From Candidatus Hydrogenedentota bacterium (GTDB lineage: Bacteria > Hydrogenedentota > Hydrogenedentia > Hydrogenedentales > CAITNO01): 15,932 nucleotides of DNA. The stretch covers positions 1-15,932 of the forward strand of contig SKQZ01000049.1 in assembly GCA_007118765.1 (NCBI GenBank), in the 5' to 3' direction. A model generated the notes under the pieces. The model was not told the origin of the DNA and did no database searches. It worked only from the letters and a program-made list of their open reading frames with translations. Both the position numbers and the translations under genes were made by a program. Every line of letters starts with the position of its first letter. The first letter of the stretch is position 1. Below, in pieces: positions 7,601-14,770 of this stretch.

Positions 7601-7866
7601 GAATCAGGCGAGTCCATGCGCATGAGCCGACTGCGTTTGAACCAGCCATAAGAAAGAAGTCCCACGCCAATGCTCAACAAGACAATGCCGGCACTGACAT
7701 TTACCACGCGCTGATGCATATCGTCCGCCCACAGGGTGCCGATAATCACGGGGACCGCCAAAACGGTGATAAATGTACCCAATGCCATTTGCGTTTCCGC
7801 ATCGCGTTTGGCAAGGCGTGCTTCGTTGTCCTCCGTTTTCCGGATGGTGTGCATATCTTTACTCAT
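7597..7866 (-). CDS. Small two-helix membrane protein
   Basis: 89 aa. A charged, cytoplasmic-looking N-terminus (about residues 1-27, HTIRKTEDNEARLAKRD) is followed by two hydrophobic segments, about 29-47 (LGTFITVLAVPVIIGTLWA) and about 55-74 (VNVSAGIVLLSIGVGLLSYG), then a basic tail (KRSRLMR). The family is not recognised. AGAGAGG lies 7 nt before the ATG. It sits 24 bp after the 111-aa membrane protein and overlaps the next gene by 4 bp, so it is an integral part of the symporter operon. Confidence 0.75.
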   Translation of the reverse strand: MSKDMHTIRKTEDNEARLAKRDAETQMALGTFITVLAVPVIIGTLWADDMHQRVVNVSAGIVLLSIGVGLLSYGWFKRSRLMRMDSPDS

Positions 7867-7890
7867 GAGAAAGCCTCTCTTCGCGTGTTA

Positions 7891-8226
7891 TTAGGTGAAG
7901 TACAGGTAAACAAAAAGTGTGGGCGCCATGGCGACAAGGGTCCAGAACCGCAGGTCAACCAGCCGCGTTTTGTAGGGACACGACAGATTGACGTATTCCT
8001 TTTTCAGGATGAACGCAACCCATATCCAAGTGGCTAGGAAGTAGACTGCGGTAATCCATTGTGCCCACGGATCCAGCCATGCAAACAGCACGTTTGTAGG
8101 CTCAAACACGGGCATGAATATCCTGTCGACCAGTGCGCCGAAACGTTCATACAAGCCGGGCGCCGATGCTGCCGTTTCTTCAGCGGCGCTCAGGGAGACT
8201 GTCATGAAGTATGTTAGTGCATTCAT
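7891..8226 (-). CDS. Small membrane protein coupled to the symporter
   Basis: 111 aa. Residues about 1-18 are mildly hydrophobic, followed by an amphipathic segment. Two clear membrane helices follow, about 54-74 (WITAVYFLATWIWVAFIL) and about 92-110 (RFWTLVAMAPTLFVYLYF). The ATG overlaps the stop of the symporter gene by 4 bp (8223-8226), and AAAGGG lies about 7 nt upstream inside the symporter reading frame. Small membrane proteins encoded beside SSS transporters are known in other families (for example YhdT with PanF, and DUF4212 proteins), but I cannot assign this one to them. A transporter accessory subunit is the best guess. Confidence 0.75.
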   Translation of the reverse strand: MNALTYFMTVSLSAAEETAASAPGLYERFGALVDRIFMPVFEPTNVLFAWLDPWAQWITAVYFLATWIWVAFILKKEYVNLSCPYKTRLVDLRFWTLVAMAPTLFVYLYFT

Positions 8227-9800
8227 TCGGAGACCCTTTCATTCAACGTATCTTGGATCGTCTCATCCTGTATTACCTGCGCCCAAACAAGGCTGCGAAT
8301 TTTCTCTTCCGGTTCCGGCGGCGTCAGCAAGCTGACGATAACCGTGAGGATAAGCGTGAAAATGAACGACCACCATGCCACGAACAGGAAGGGGTTGTCC
8401 GACGGGAAAAGTTGTGTGGACGCGTTCAGCATAAAACAGAACGCCACGCCCACCACCAGTCCCACGAGGCCGCCCCATTGGGTGGTGCGCCGCCACATGA
8501 TGCCGAGCAGCAGAATTGCGAGCGTTGGCCCCTGGAACAGGGAAAGCGCCGTTTGAATGAAAACATAGATGCTTTCCTGGCGGCCGATATACCGCGCCAT
8601 GAGTGCGGCGCTGACGATGAGCACGATGGTGAAGATACGTCCGACGATCAACGCTTCACGCTCGTCCATGTTGCGACCTTTAATCCAATACCACGCGCGT
8701 CCCCAAATGTCCGTCACCCAAATGGTGGTGGTGGAGTTGAGGTTGGAGTCAACGCTGGACATAAGCGCGGCAAAGAGCGCCACAAACATCAGTCCGCGCA
8801 ACCCCGGCGGCAGCAGCAGGCCAATCATGGCCGGCACGGCGCGGTCGCCGTCAATGAGTTCGGTTATGCCCGTCATCTGAGGGATGACAACCAGCGCGGC
8901 CAAGCCGGGCAACGCCACCATCAACGGGATAAAGGCCTTGAGGAAACCGCCGAACAACATGCCCGCCTTGGCATCCCATTCGCTGCGGGCGCCCAACGTG
9001 CGCTGTACCACCGCCTGATTGCCGCTCATGTAGGCAATGGACAAGACGATGCCCAAGCCGAATACGACGCCGGTCCATGGATAAGGGCCGGTGGTGTTAT
9101 GGGGCAGCAGGATGGTGAAATGCTCGTTGTATTCCGGGCCCATGGCAAGCACCTGTTCCTGGAGTGCGCCCCAGCCGCCGACCTGCCACATGCTGAGCCA
9201 CAGCAGGGCGATGCCGCCGACAAACATCATGATAAGCTGTACCGTGTCCACCATAACGATGGCGGACAGGCCACCCAGAAAGGTGTAGATGCCGGTGATG
9301 AAAACCATTAACCAGATGGTGCGGTTCACCTCCCAGCCGAGGATGGTGTGCATGATGTTGTCCGCCGCCATATACAGCATCAGCGACAACATGGTAAACA
9401 GGAAGATGGCCCAGATGCACCCGTGAATTACCTGTACCGCCGTGTTGTACCGGCGTCCGAGGAATTCGGGGATGGTGAATACGCCTGCCCGCCAGAAATA
9501 GGGCACAAACACAAAGGCGGCGAACACCATGGCGGGCATGGAGCCTATCCAGTCGAAATTGGCCACCGAAATGCCGTGGGTATAGGCGGAACCGCCCACC
9601 GCCACAAAGTCCATGGCGCCGATGTCGCTCACCACGATGGACATGCCAATGGCCCAGAAGGGCAGCGCCTTGCCGGCAATAAAGAAGTCACCGGCATTCT
9701 TGACGTACCGGGCAAAAAAGATGCCGAGAATGAATACGCCAATCAGATAGGTGAAGATGATGAATACATCTATTCCTTGAAGCGAAATGTGTTCTTGCAT
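8223..9800 (-). CDS. Sodium:solute symporter (SSS family)
   Basis: 525 aa, about 13-14 hydrophobic segments, the normal size for the family. SSS hallmarks in order: DFFIAGKALPFWAIG (38-52), YTFLGGLSAIVMVDTVQ (172-188), NQAVVQRTLGARS (261-273), and the Na2-site helix FAALMSSVDSNLNSTT (343-358), where A345, S348 and S349 match the Ala-x-x-Ser-Ser sodium ligands known from vSGLT. The family couples inward Na+ flow to uptake of sugars, amino acids, carboxylates or vitamins. The SGLT-like Na2 region hints at a sugar or polyol, but the substrate cannot be read from sequence. AGGAAG lies 7 nt before the ATG. It is the first gene of a four-gene operon, overlapping the next gene by 4 bp. I found no good -35/-10 pair in 9801-9946. 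Confidence 0.92.
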   Translation of the reverse strand: MQEHISLQGIDVFIIFTYLIGVFILGIFFARYVKNAGDFFIAGKALPFWAIGMSIVVSDIGAMDFVAVGGSAYTHGISVANFDWIGSMPAMVFAAFVFVPYFWRAGVFTIPEFLGRRYNTAVQVIHGCIWAIFLFTMLSLMLYMAADNIMHTILGWEVNRTIWLMVFITGIYTFLGGLSAIVMVDTVQLIMMFVGGIALLWLSMWQVGGWGALQEQVLAMGPEYNEHFTILLPHNTTGPYPWTGVVFGLGIVLSIAYMSGNQAVVQRTLGARSEWDAKAGMLFGGFLKAFIPLMVALPGLAALVVIPQMTGITELIDGDRAVPAMIGLLLPPGLRGLMFVALFAALMSSVDSNLNSTTTIWVTDIWGRAWYWIKGRNMDEREALIVGRIFTIVLIVSAALMARYIGRQESIYVFIQTALSLFQGPTLAILLLGIMWRRTTQWGGLVGLVVGVAFCFMLNASTQLFPSDNPFLFVAWWSFIFTLILTVIVSLLTPPEPEEKIRSLVWAQVIQDETIQDTLNERVSE

Positions 9801-9946
9801 AACGTAACTTCCTGTTTCCTTCCGTAAATAAAGCTGGGGCGTGTTCTATATGTTTGCGTTCAAAAAGTATCGTTCACATGGGCGGTGTTACAGCAGCACA
9901 GTACATCATTATGTTGCGCTGTTGCAACCTGCGTGGAAACAGCTGT

Positions 9947-9975
9947 CCGTGCTCGCGTTTTATCGCGGCGCACGG
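9947..9975 (-). other. GC-rich hairpin after the 798-aa gene
   Basis: CCGTGC (9947-9952) pairs with GCACGG (9970-9975), and within it CGCG (9954-9957) pairs with CGCG (9964-9967), leaving a 6-nt loop and a small bulge. It begins 6 bp beyond the stop codon of the 798-aa gene. No T-run follows on the minus strand, so it is either a 3'-end stabilising hairpin or a weak, non-canonical terminator between that gene and the symporter operon. The rest of 9801-9981 has no gene. Confidence 0.4.
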
Positions 9976-9981
9976 TGGTAT

Positions 9982-12378
9982 CTACGCAGACAGTTGTTGG
10001 CGCCGTGCAGTTTTCGCCAATAGCAGCGCAACGAGCCCTGCAAGCAGCAATCCGTCCCCACGATGCGACGCGGGATGGCTGCCGCCGCAACCCAAGATGC
10101 TCCGCTCTTTTGCTTCTTCGTCATCATCGGTGACTAGTTCGTCATCTTTGTCACCCACGAAGGTAAAGGCATTAACCTTGCGCCCGATGCCGCCAATCGT
10201 TTTGACAGACACGGTCGCGGGTCCGGCAGGATGGAGCGGGGTGACCACGGAAAGTTCGTCTCTGGAAACAAGGGCCACACGGTCCGCTGCAACATCATTA
10301 AATGTCACTGAAAGGAAATTGCCCAGATGTCGGCCACGAATTATCACCGTCTCTCCGCCCACGGTAAGTCCCTTGGCAGGGATAATACTTTCAATCTCGG
10401 GTATGTCAACCACCGAGACCACCGGCGAATTTGCAGGCAGGCCGAAGTCAAGCAACACCGTAATGGGCACCACCTGAAAACGCCATGTGTCGCCAGGTTG
10501 CGGAACGTGCGCCGGCACCACCCGCGTATTCGTGAGGGAAGACACCACCTGATCATTTCGGAACCAATAAATCAGCGAGAAAAATTCTTCGTACAACCAA
10601 GGGGATTCCTTGAGGTGCGGATGATAATAGGTATAGGATGCAATCAGCGGACGTTCCGATGAAATGGGTCGGTCAGCCGAGGGGTCTTCATCCGGCGTAT
10701 TGGTGGACAAGAGCAACTCCACAGCCGTGGGCTTTGTCAGCATTTCCCGCACGATTACGCGCACATCCTGATAGGCGCGCATGCCGCTCAGTTGCGTTTC
10801 CACACGCACCGTATGCACACCACGGTCTTCATACGTAGTTTGCCAATAAAAGCGCCCCGCGCCGCCAATGTCCCCAAGCGGCGGCGGGCCATCATTGGTC
10901 CACTCACCCGTGAACACGGGAATGCCGAGGCCTTCCGGTACAAGGGCAGTCACGTCAAATTCCGCGATGTCGTCCACCTTCACTTGTGGCGGCGCGACCG
11001 GATTTATGCTGAGTTGGGAAGGGAATTCCGGCAGAAATTGGAAATCGGTGAGGGAATAGGCCGGTTCGACGTCGTCGAACACCTGGGTGGGATCCACCGG
11101 AGCGCCGCGTCCGTCGGAGATGCCCACAACGCCCAGATTTATGGAGGCGTCCAGATAGGTTATCCGTATTTTGCCGCTGAAAAACAATTCCACCTGCACC
11201 GTATTGTATCCGGGCGACACAAAAGGATCGTAAAATATTTCCGGCACCTTTTTATAGGTGATCACCACGCGGTCCGGCAACATGCGCGCCCATGCGTCGC
11301 CGCCTATTTCAAAGCTCAGAAAAGAAAACAGAAAGGAAATGCGGGGCGCCAGAAAGTGTCCCGCCAGGTTCGGCGAATTCAAGACTTCCAGTAAATCGAA
11401 ATCCTCTTCCTCAAGCCCCAGCAGGTCTATGAGCGAGACCATATCGTCATCCCATTCTTCCAAAAGGTCTTCGAAAACGATATACCCGTTCGAGGAAAGA
11501 TAAATGGTGTCGTATTGCTTGCCAAAGAAGGGGAAACGCATGTTGCCCAGTGGCAATGCAAGCAATCGATCCGCCCCCATGGGGGTTAGTGATATGGAGC
11601 CGCCAAGCGCATCCCTGGATTCCACCGGCAACCTGGTAACGTCGCGTGCTACCGTTGCCTCGTATGCGTTGTAATTAACGCCCTTTGGCTCTTCGCCCAA
11701 CGGGGCGAGCGGCGGCCCTACGGGTCGAATGGTGATTTGTGAATAGGCCAGATCAAAAGGCGCCTGTTCACCAAGGATCGGGTCGAACCCAAACGATTCG
11801 GTGAGGATATTGGGCACCTTTTCCCCTGCGGTCACATAGGCATGGCGCACCTGCGGAAACTCACCGATGAGTCGTTCCGGATACTGGTCAAGCACCGATT
11901 GGGGCAAACTGTCAATGTCGGGGATATCACCGATGAGCGTGTAATAGTACGTAACGCCTTCGAGCACATCCCGGTCCAAGTAGGCATCGCTATCCGGCGG
12001 CAGGGGGATGCGGTTGCCGTCAAGCGGTCCCGTCGGGTAGCCGTTGGTGCTGCGATAGAGCGTCAATTGATAGGCGGGCTGTCCTCCGATTTCAACATTG
12101 ATAATGCTGTCCGGCGGATTCGTCCATGTAAGCGCCACGAGCGGCGTGTCTATATCACTGTCATCGTCTGCAAAAGTGGCGGTCGCCCGGAAATTGCGCA
12201 ACCGCAGCAAGGCCATTGCAGACCCGGCGTCTTCCGACGTATCCTTGAGCATCGTATCGTCGAAGTTGCCCAACGGGCCTGTTTGGGCGTGTGCCAAACC
12301 ACACAGCAACAAGCCTGATGCAACCATTGCAATCATCCAAAAGTGCCCGGTGTGAGACGCCCATAATTTCGGCATCAT
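9982..12378 (-). CDS. Surface protein with IPT domain and Cys C-terminal sorting tail
   Basis: 798 aa from the ATG at 12378. Residues 1-31 are a signal peptide (WMIAMVASGLLLCGL core, cleavage after AHA). Residues about 78-180 look fibronectin-III-like (LTWTNP ... TYYYTLIG). About 265-425 is a beta-rich module with the LSSNGYIVFED signature common in secreted mosaic proteins. About 465-545 and 550-655 are Ig/PKD-like modules (QPGDTWRFQVVP). About 660-740 is an IPT/TIG domain (IIPAKGLTVGGETVIIRG). An acidic linker (DDELVTDDDEEAKE) leads to ILGCGG with C764, a 12-residue hydrophobic segment (777-788) and a KTARR tail. This tripartite end resembles MYXO-CTERM-type sorting signals, which are processed and anchored at the outer surface. 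An ATG at 12384 is in frame, but GGGAG (12387-12391) is only 2 nt from it and 8 nt from the chosen ATG. No sortase-like enzyme is in the window. Confidence 0.82.
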   Translation of the reverse strand: MMPKLWASHTGHFWMIAMVASGLLLCGLAHAQTGPLGNFDDTMLKDTSEDAGSAMALLRLRNFRATATFADDDSDIDTPLVALTWTNPPDSIINVEIGGQPAYQLTLYRSTNGYPTGPLDGNRIPLPPDSDAYLDRDVLEGVTYYYTLIGDIPDIDSLPQSVLDQYPERLIGEFPQVRHAYVTAGEKVPNILTESFGFDPILGEQAPFDLAYSQITIRPVGPPLAPLGEEPKGVNYNAYEATVARDVTRLPVESRDALGGSISLTPMGADRLLALPLGNMRFPFFGKQYDTIYLSSNGYIVFEDLLEEWDDDMVSLIDLLGLEEEDFDLLEVLNSPNLAGHFLAPRISFLFSFLSFEIGGDAWARMLPDRVVITYKKVPEIFYDPFVSPGYNTVQVELFFSGKIRITYLDASINLGVVGISDGRGAPVDPTQVFDDVEPAYSLTDFQFLPEFPSQLSINPVAPPQVKVDDIAEFDVTALVPEGLGIPVFTGEWTNDGPPPLGDIGGAGRFYWQTTYEDRGVHTVRVETQLSGMRAYQDVRVIVREMLTKPTAVELLLSTNTPDEDPSADRPISSERPLIASYTYYHPHLKESPWLYEEFFSLIYWFRNDQVVSSLTNTRVVPAHVPQPGDTWRFQVVPITVLLDFGLPANSPVVSVVDIPEIESIIPAKGLTVGGETVIIRGRHLGNFLSVTFNDVAADRVALVSRDELSVVTPLHPAGPATVSVKTIGGIGRKVNAFTFVGDKDDELVTDDDEEAKERSILGCGGSHPASHRGDGLLLAGLVALLLAKTARRQQLSA

Positions 12379-12386
12379 AACCATAT

Positions 12387-12391
12387 CTCCC
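12387..12391 (-). promoter_or_regulatory. Ribosome-binding site deciding the 798-aa start
   Basis: GGGAG on the minus strand. It is 2 nt from the in-frame ATG at 12384 (too close), 8 nt from the ATG at 12378 and 11 nt from the ATG at 12375. The spacing favours 12378. Confidence 0.6.
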
Positions 12392-12459
12392 TTCGACTGT
12401 TACGCCGGTAGCCGCCATGGCGGTATTGCCAGTTGTCTCTTTGACGCTACGGGCATGTC

Positions 12460-12479
12460 CGTGCATACTTGTATGCACG
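12460..12479. promoter_or_regulatory. 20-bp palindrome upstream of the surface protein gene
   Basis: Arms CGTGCATAC and GTATGCACG (9 bp each, perfect) flank a TT centre. It lies about 80 bp upstream of the 798-aa start, inside the leader if the proposed promoter at 12546-12575 is right. It has the size and symmetry of a dimeric regulator site, or it could form a tight RNA hairpin. No T-run follows on the minus strand, so it is not an intrinsic terminator. Confidence 0.45.
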
Positions 12480-12545
12480 CTCAACACCCGTCCTGTGCCA
12501 AACCCGCATCCAATGCCGTTTGCACATTGTATGCCGCACAGTGTT

Positions 12546-12575
12546 GTTATAAAGCAGTCCGTACATGCAAATCAA
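12546..12575 (-). promoter_or_regulatory. Candidate promoter of the surface protein gene
   Basis: -35 TTGATT (12570-12575), an 18-bp spacer and -10 TATAAC (12546-12551) on the minus strand. It would start transcription near 12539, giving a leader of about 160 nt that includes the 20-bp palindrome. It lies just beyond the upstream gene's terminator. The remaining 12385-12704 sequence has no gene. Confidence 0.4.
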
Positions 12576-12603
12576 CGTTGCACGGCCGTCGCCTGCCTTT
12601 ATC

Positions 12604-12634
12604 AAAAAGCCCGCGTCTGCAAAACGACGCGGGC
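12604..12634 (-). terminator. Rho-independent terminator of the coiled-coil protein gene
   Basis: A perfect 9-bp GC-rich stem, GCCCGCGTC (12609-12617) with GACGCGGGC (12626-12634), and an 8-nt loop. On the minus strand it is followed by TTTTTGATAAA (T-run 12604-12608). It lies 70 bp after the stop of the gene ending at 12705. Confidence 0.88.
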
Positions 12635-12704
12635 CGAATGTATCAAAATTCCACCCCGGTCCTGCGCGCTGTTGCCGTTGTGACGCACAAGGGGCACATG
12701 GGCA

Positions 12705-14504
12705 CTACAGAGAACTATAGGTGCGTTGCCAAGCGGTGCCTTCGCGTCCGGCCAATTCGCGTTCGGCCAGCAGCTGCGCTTGACTTTCAAAATCCGGAAC
12801 GCGTGCACTGAAGATGTGCGCTTCAACGGCGGCTTTCAGGTCGCCTGACAAATTCTCCTGGAAGCCCCATGTCGGAACGTCCGGCGTACCCACGTTTTCA
12901 AAGATGCCGATGTTGGAGCCATCCAACGTACGATAATAAACGGCGCGATTGCCGCGCATCAGGCACTCGGCCCATTTGGCCGACCGATGACCAAAGCGGT
13001 CGGTCACGGTGATACGAGCGAAGAAATAATCGTCCGCCCGCGCCAGATCAAGTTCACGCAAGTACAACGTTGTGAATTCATTCTGGAGTTCCGGCGTGAC
13101 CCATGCCGCCTGCTCAACCTTGTCGCGCAGTTCCTGCACCGACGCCAACCGTTGCGCATAGGCGAATTTTGTCGGCGCCAGCGGGATGCTTTCTTTTACC
13201 TGCACCAGCAGCCGGTCCACATTATGCTCCAGTGCTTCCTTAGTGGCCACGCGGCGCAGGTTGGCTTCTTCCAATTCGCCCACGTAGCTGGTGAGGCGGT
13301 CCACTTCTGCAATCAGGCCGCGCTGGCGGGCCTGCACAATAGCCGTTTCGTTACGCAGTTCTTCCAGGAATTCCCGTGCCGCAATAACTTCGTCGTTGCG
13401 TTCGCGCAATTCCCGTTCCACATTGCCCAGCTCGCGTTGTTGCGCTTCAAGCGTGCCGCGTGTTGACGCGAGCTGCCCGGAGACATTTTCCAACTCGGTT
13501 TGGCGATTCTGAATATCTTGAATCAGCTCGCCCAAACGCTCTTCACTGATTTCTCTATGCCCTTCTTCTGTGGGCTGGATATCTTGCAAGCCGCGGATTC
13601 GTTCGTTGAGTTGTGTAATCTGGCCTTCGAGTCGTTGTACGTCCGTATCCAACGGATTGGGCAGGAACCCCGCGTATTCGGAGAGGAACGGCGAGGTGAC
13701 TACACCGATAATCAAAGCAATCAGACCGAACACCACCACGACCAAAGGACTTACGCCGCCTTTTTGCGTTGCTTGCTGGCTGCTTGGCACTTGTGCCGCG
13801 CCCGCTGCTGCGGGTGCGCCGGGTGCGCCAACGCCTGCGCCGACCAAACCGTCATCGTCGCCAAAGCCGGTGTCGGGTGTGAAGTCGGGAGCGGGGGTGG
13901 GTGCTGCGGCGCCCTCGGGCGGTGCAAAATCGCTTTCACCGCCGAAGTCATCAAACATGGGCGCTTCCATGGCTTGTGTCGCCGCTTCTTGTTCTTGTCC
14001 GCCAAACCCGGAATCAATATCGCTGATGCCGGAGTCTTCACCGCCGAAGGCACTGTCGAAAATTGGCGTATCAAGCGACGTATCAGGTCCCGGTCCGATG
14101 TCAGGGGTTTCAGGCGAAAAGTCACTGTCCGCCGCCAAATCCTGAAAGCCGCCGGCACTCATCGTTTGATCGTCTTCGTCGGCGGGGCCCGCATCAAACG
14201 ACCCCGAATCAAAGGCGGGCAAGCCGACATCTTCTTCCTGCGCACCCGCATTGCCCTCGCCAATGTCCGGCGTTTTGGGCGAGAATCCGTCTTCGGGATC
14301 CACGTCGCCTCCCCCGGCCAAATTTCCGTCATGTGACTCAAAATCGCCCAACGGCGGCAATGCGTCGTTTGCATCGCTGTCGCCTTCTGCTTGCGAATCA
14401 AAATCACTTAACGGCGGAAGATTTCCCAGTCCGGAATCGCCATCTTCTTCTTTGTCGGCCCCGTTGTCGAGGGCATCGTCACCAAACAATTTGTCGTCGG
14501 CCAT
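12705..14504 (-). CDS. Single-pass protein with disordered acidic N-terminus and coiled coil
   Basis: 599 aa from the ATG at 14504; no family recognised. Residues 1-245 are low-complexity, rich in Asp, Gly, Pro and Ala, and very acidic, hence probably disordered. They contain repeated short motifs: PPLSDFDS (30-37) and PPLGDFES (50-57), FSPKTPDIG (74-82) and FSPETPDIG (129-137). A single membrane helix follows (about 253-271, LVVVVFGLIALIIGVVT), with Lys just before it. Residues about 288-435 are a long heptad-rich coiled coil. The last 160 residues form a small mixed domain (DRFGHRSAKWAECLMRGNR). The absence of a signal peptide and the preceding Lys suggest N-terminus inside and coiled coil in the periplasm. 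The role is unknown; an envelope scaffold is a guess. A GTG at 14513 is in frame but overlaps the GGAGG. It has two upstream promoters and its own terminator. Confidence 0.82.
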   Translation of the reverse strand: MADDKLFGDDALDNGADKEEDGDSGLGNLPPLSDFDSQAEGDSDANDALPPLGDFESHDGNLAGGGDVDPEDGFSPKTPDIGEGNAGAQEEDVGLPAFDSGSFDAGPADEDDQTMSAGGFQDLAADSDFSPETPDIGPGPDTSLDTPIFDSAFGGEDSGISDIDSGFGGQEQEAATQAMEAPMFDDFGGESDFAPPEGAAAPTPAPDFTPDTGFGDDDGLVGAGVGAPGAPAAAGAAQVPSSQQATQKGGVSPLVVVVFGLIALIIGVVTSPFLSEYAGFLPNPLDTDVQRLEGQITQLNERIRGLQDIQPTEEGHREISEERLGELIQDIQNRQTELENVSGQLASTRGTLEAQQRELGNVERELRERNDEVIAAREFLEELRNETAIVQARQRGLIAEVDRLTSYVGELEEANLRRVATKEALEHNVDRLLVQVKESIPLAPTKFAYAQRLASVQELRDKVEQAAWVTPELQNEFTTLYLRELDLARADDYFFARITVTDRFGHRSAKWAECLMRGNRAVYYRTLDGSNIGIFENVGTPDVPTWGFQENLSGDLKAAVEAHIFSARVPDFESQAQLLAERELAGREGTAWQRTYSSL

Positions 14505-14512
14505 TAGACCCA

Positions 14513-14517
14513 CCTCC
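14513..14517 (-). promoter_or_regulatory. Ribosome-binding site deciding the 599-aa start
   Basis: GGAGG on the minus strand is 8 nt from the ATG at 14504. The longer frame would start at the GTG at 14511-14513, which overlaps this element, so the shorter start is preferred. Confidence 0.75.
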
Positions 14518-14569
14518 GTTTATATGACGGTTTCAGTTACACTACGCATTTTAGCGTTCCATAATACGC

Positions 14570-14598
14570 ATTCTATCATGATTTACCACAAGTGTCAA
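14570..14598 (-). promoter_or_regulatory. Strong sigma-70 promoter, proximal (P1)
   Basis: Consensus -35 TTGACA (14593-14598), 17-bp spacer, -10 TAGAAT (14570-14575). Predicted start near 14563, leader about 58 nt. Drives the 599-aa coiled-coil protein. Confidence 0.8.
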
Positions 14599-14625
14599 GT
14601 AAACTCTTTACAAAACATGCCACAG

Positions 14626-14654
14626 ATTATCATCTATAATATACATCTTTTCAA
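14626..14654 (-). promoter_or_regulatory. Sigma-70 promoter, distal (P2)
   Basis: -35 TTGAAA (14649-14654), 17-bp spacer, -10 GATAAT (14626-14631), 56 bp upstream of P1 in AT-rich DNA. It may add to or replace P1 under other conditions. Confidence 0.55.
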
Positions 14655-14666
14655 ATAGGAAAGGCA

Positions 14667-14695
14667 AGGCACGCCCGCCAACTTCCCAAGTGCCT
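14667..14695 (-). terminator. Weak terminator-like hairpin after lptG
   Basis: AGGCAC (14667-14672) pairs with GTGCCT (14690-14695) across a 17-nt loop. A T-rich but interrupted tract follows on the minus strand. It is 76 bp beyond the lptG stop. The long loop makes it doubtful. Confidence 0.25.
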
Positions 14696-14770
14696 ACCAT
14701 TATGACGTTTTTCGCAAGTCCTTTTCAACCTGTTCTTATTCTTGCGTTGTTGCGGTACTTCCCGTGACGG

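Noticed and set aside
8211..9311. Long plus-strand open frame opposite the symporter gene
   Set aside because: It mirrors the symporter reading frame and encodes a His/Gln/Asp-rich sequence with no fold; a typical antisense shadow of a GC-biased gene.
12485..12500. Possible sigma-54 promoter (TGGCAC on the minus strand) upstream of the surface protein gene
   Set aside because: The -24 half matches, but at the correct distance the -12 half reads GGGTG instead of TTGCA/T, without the essential GC.
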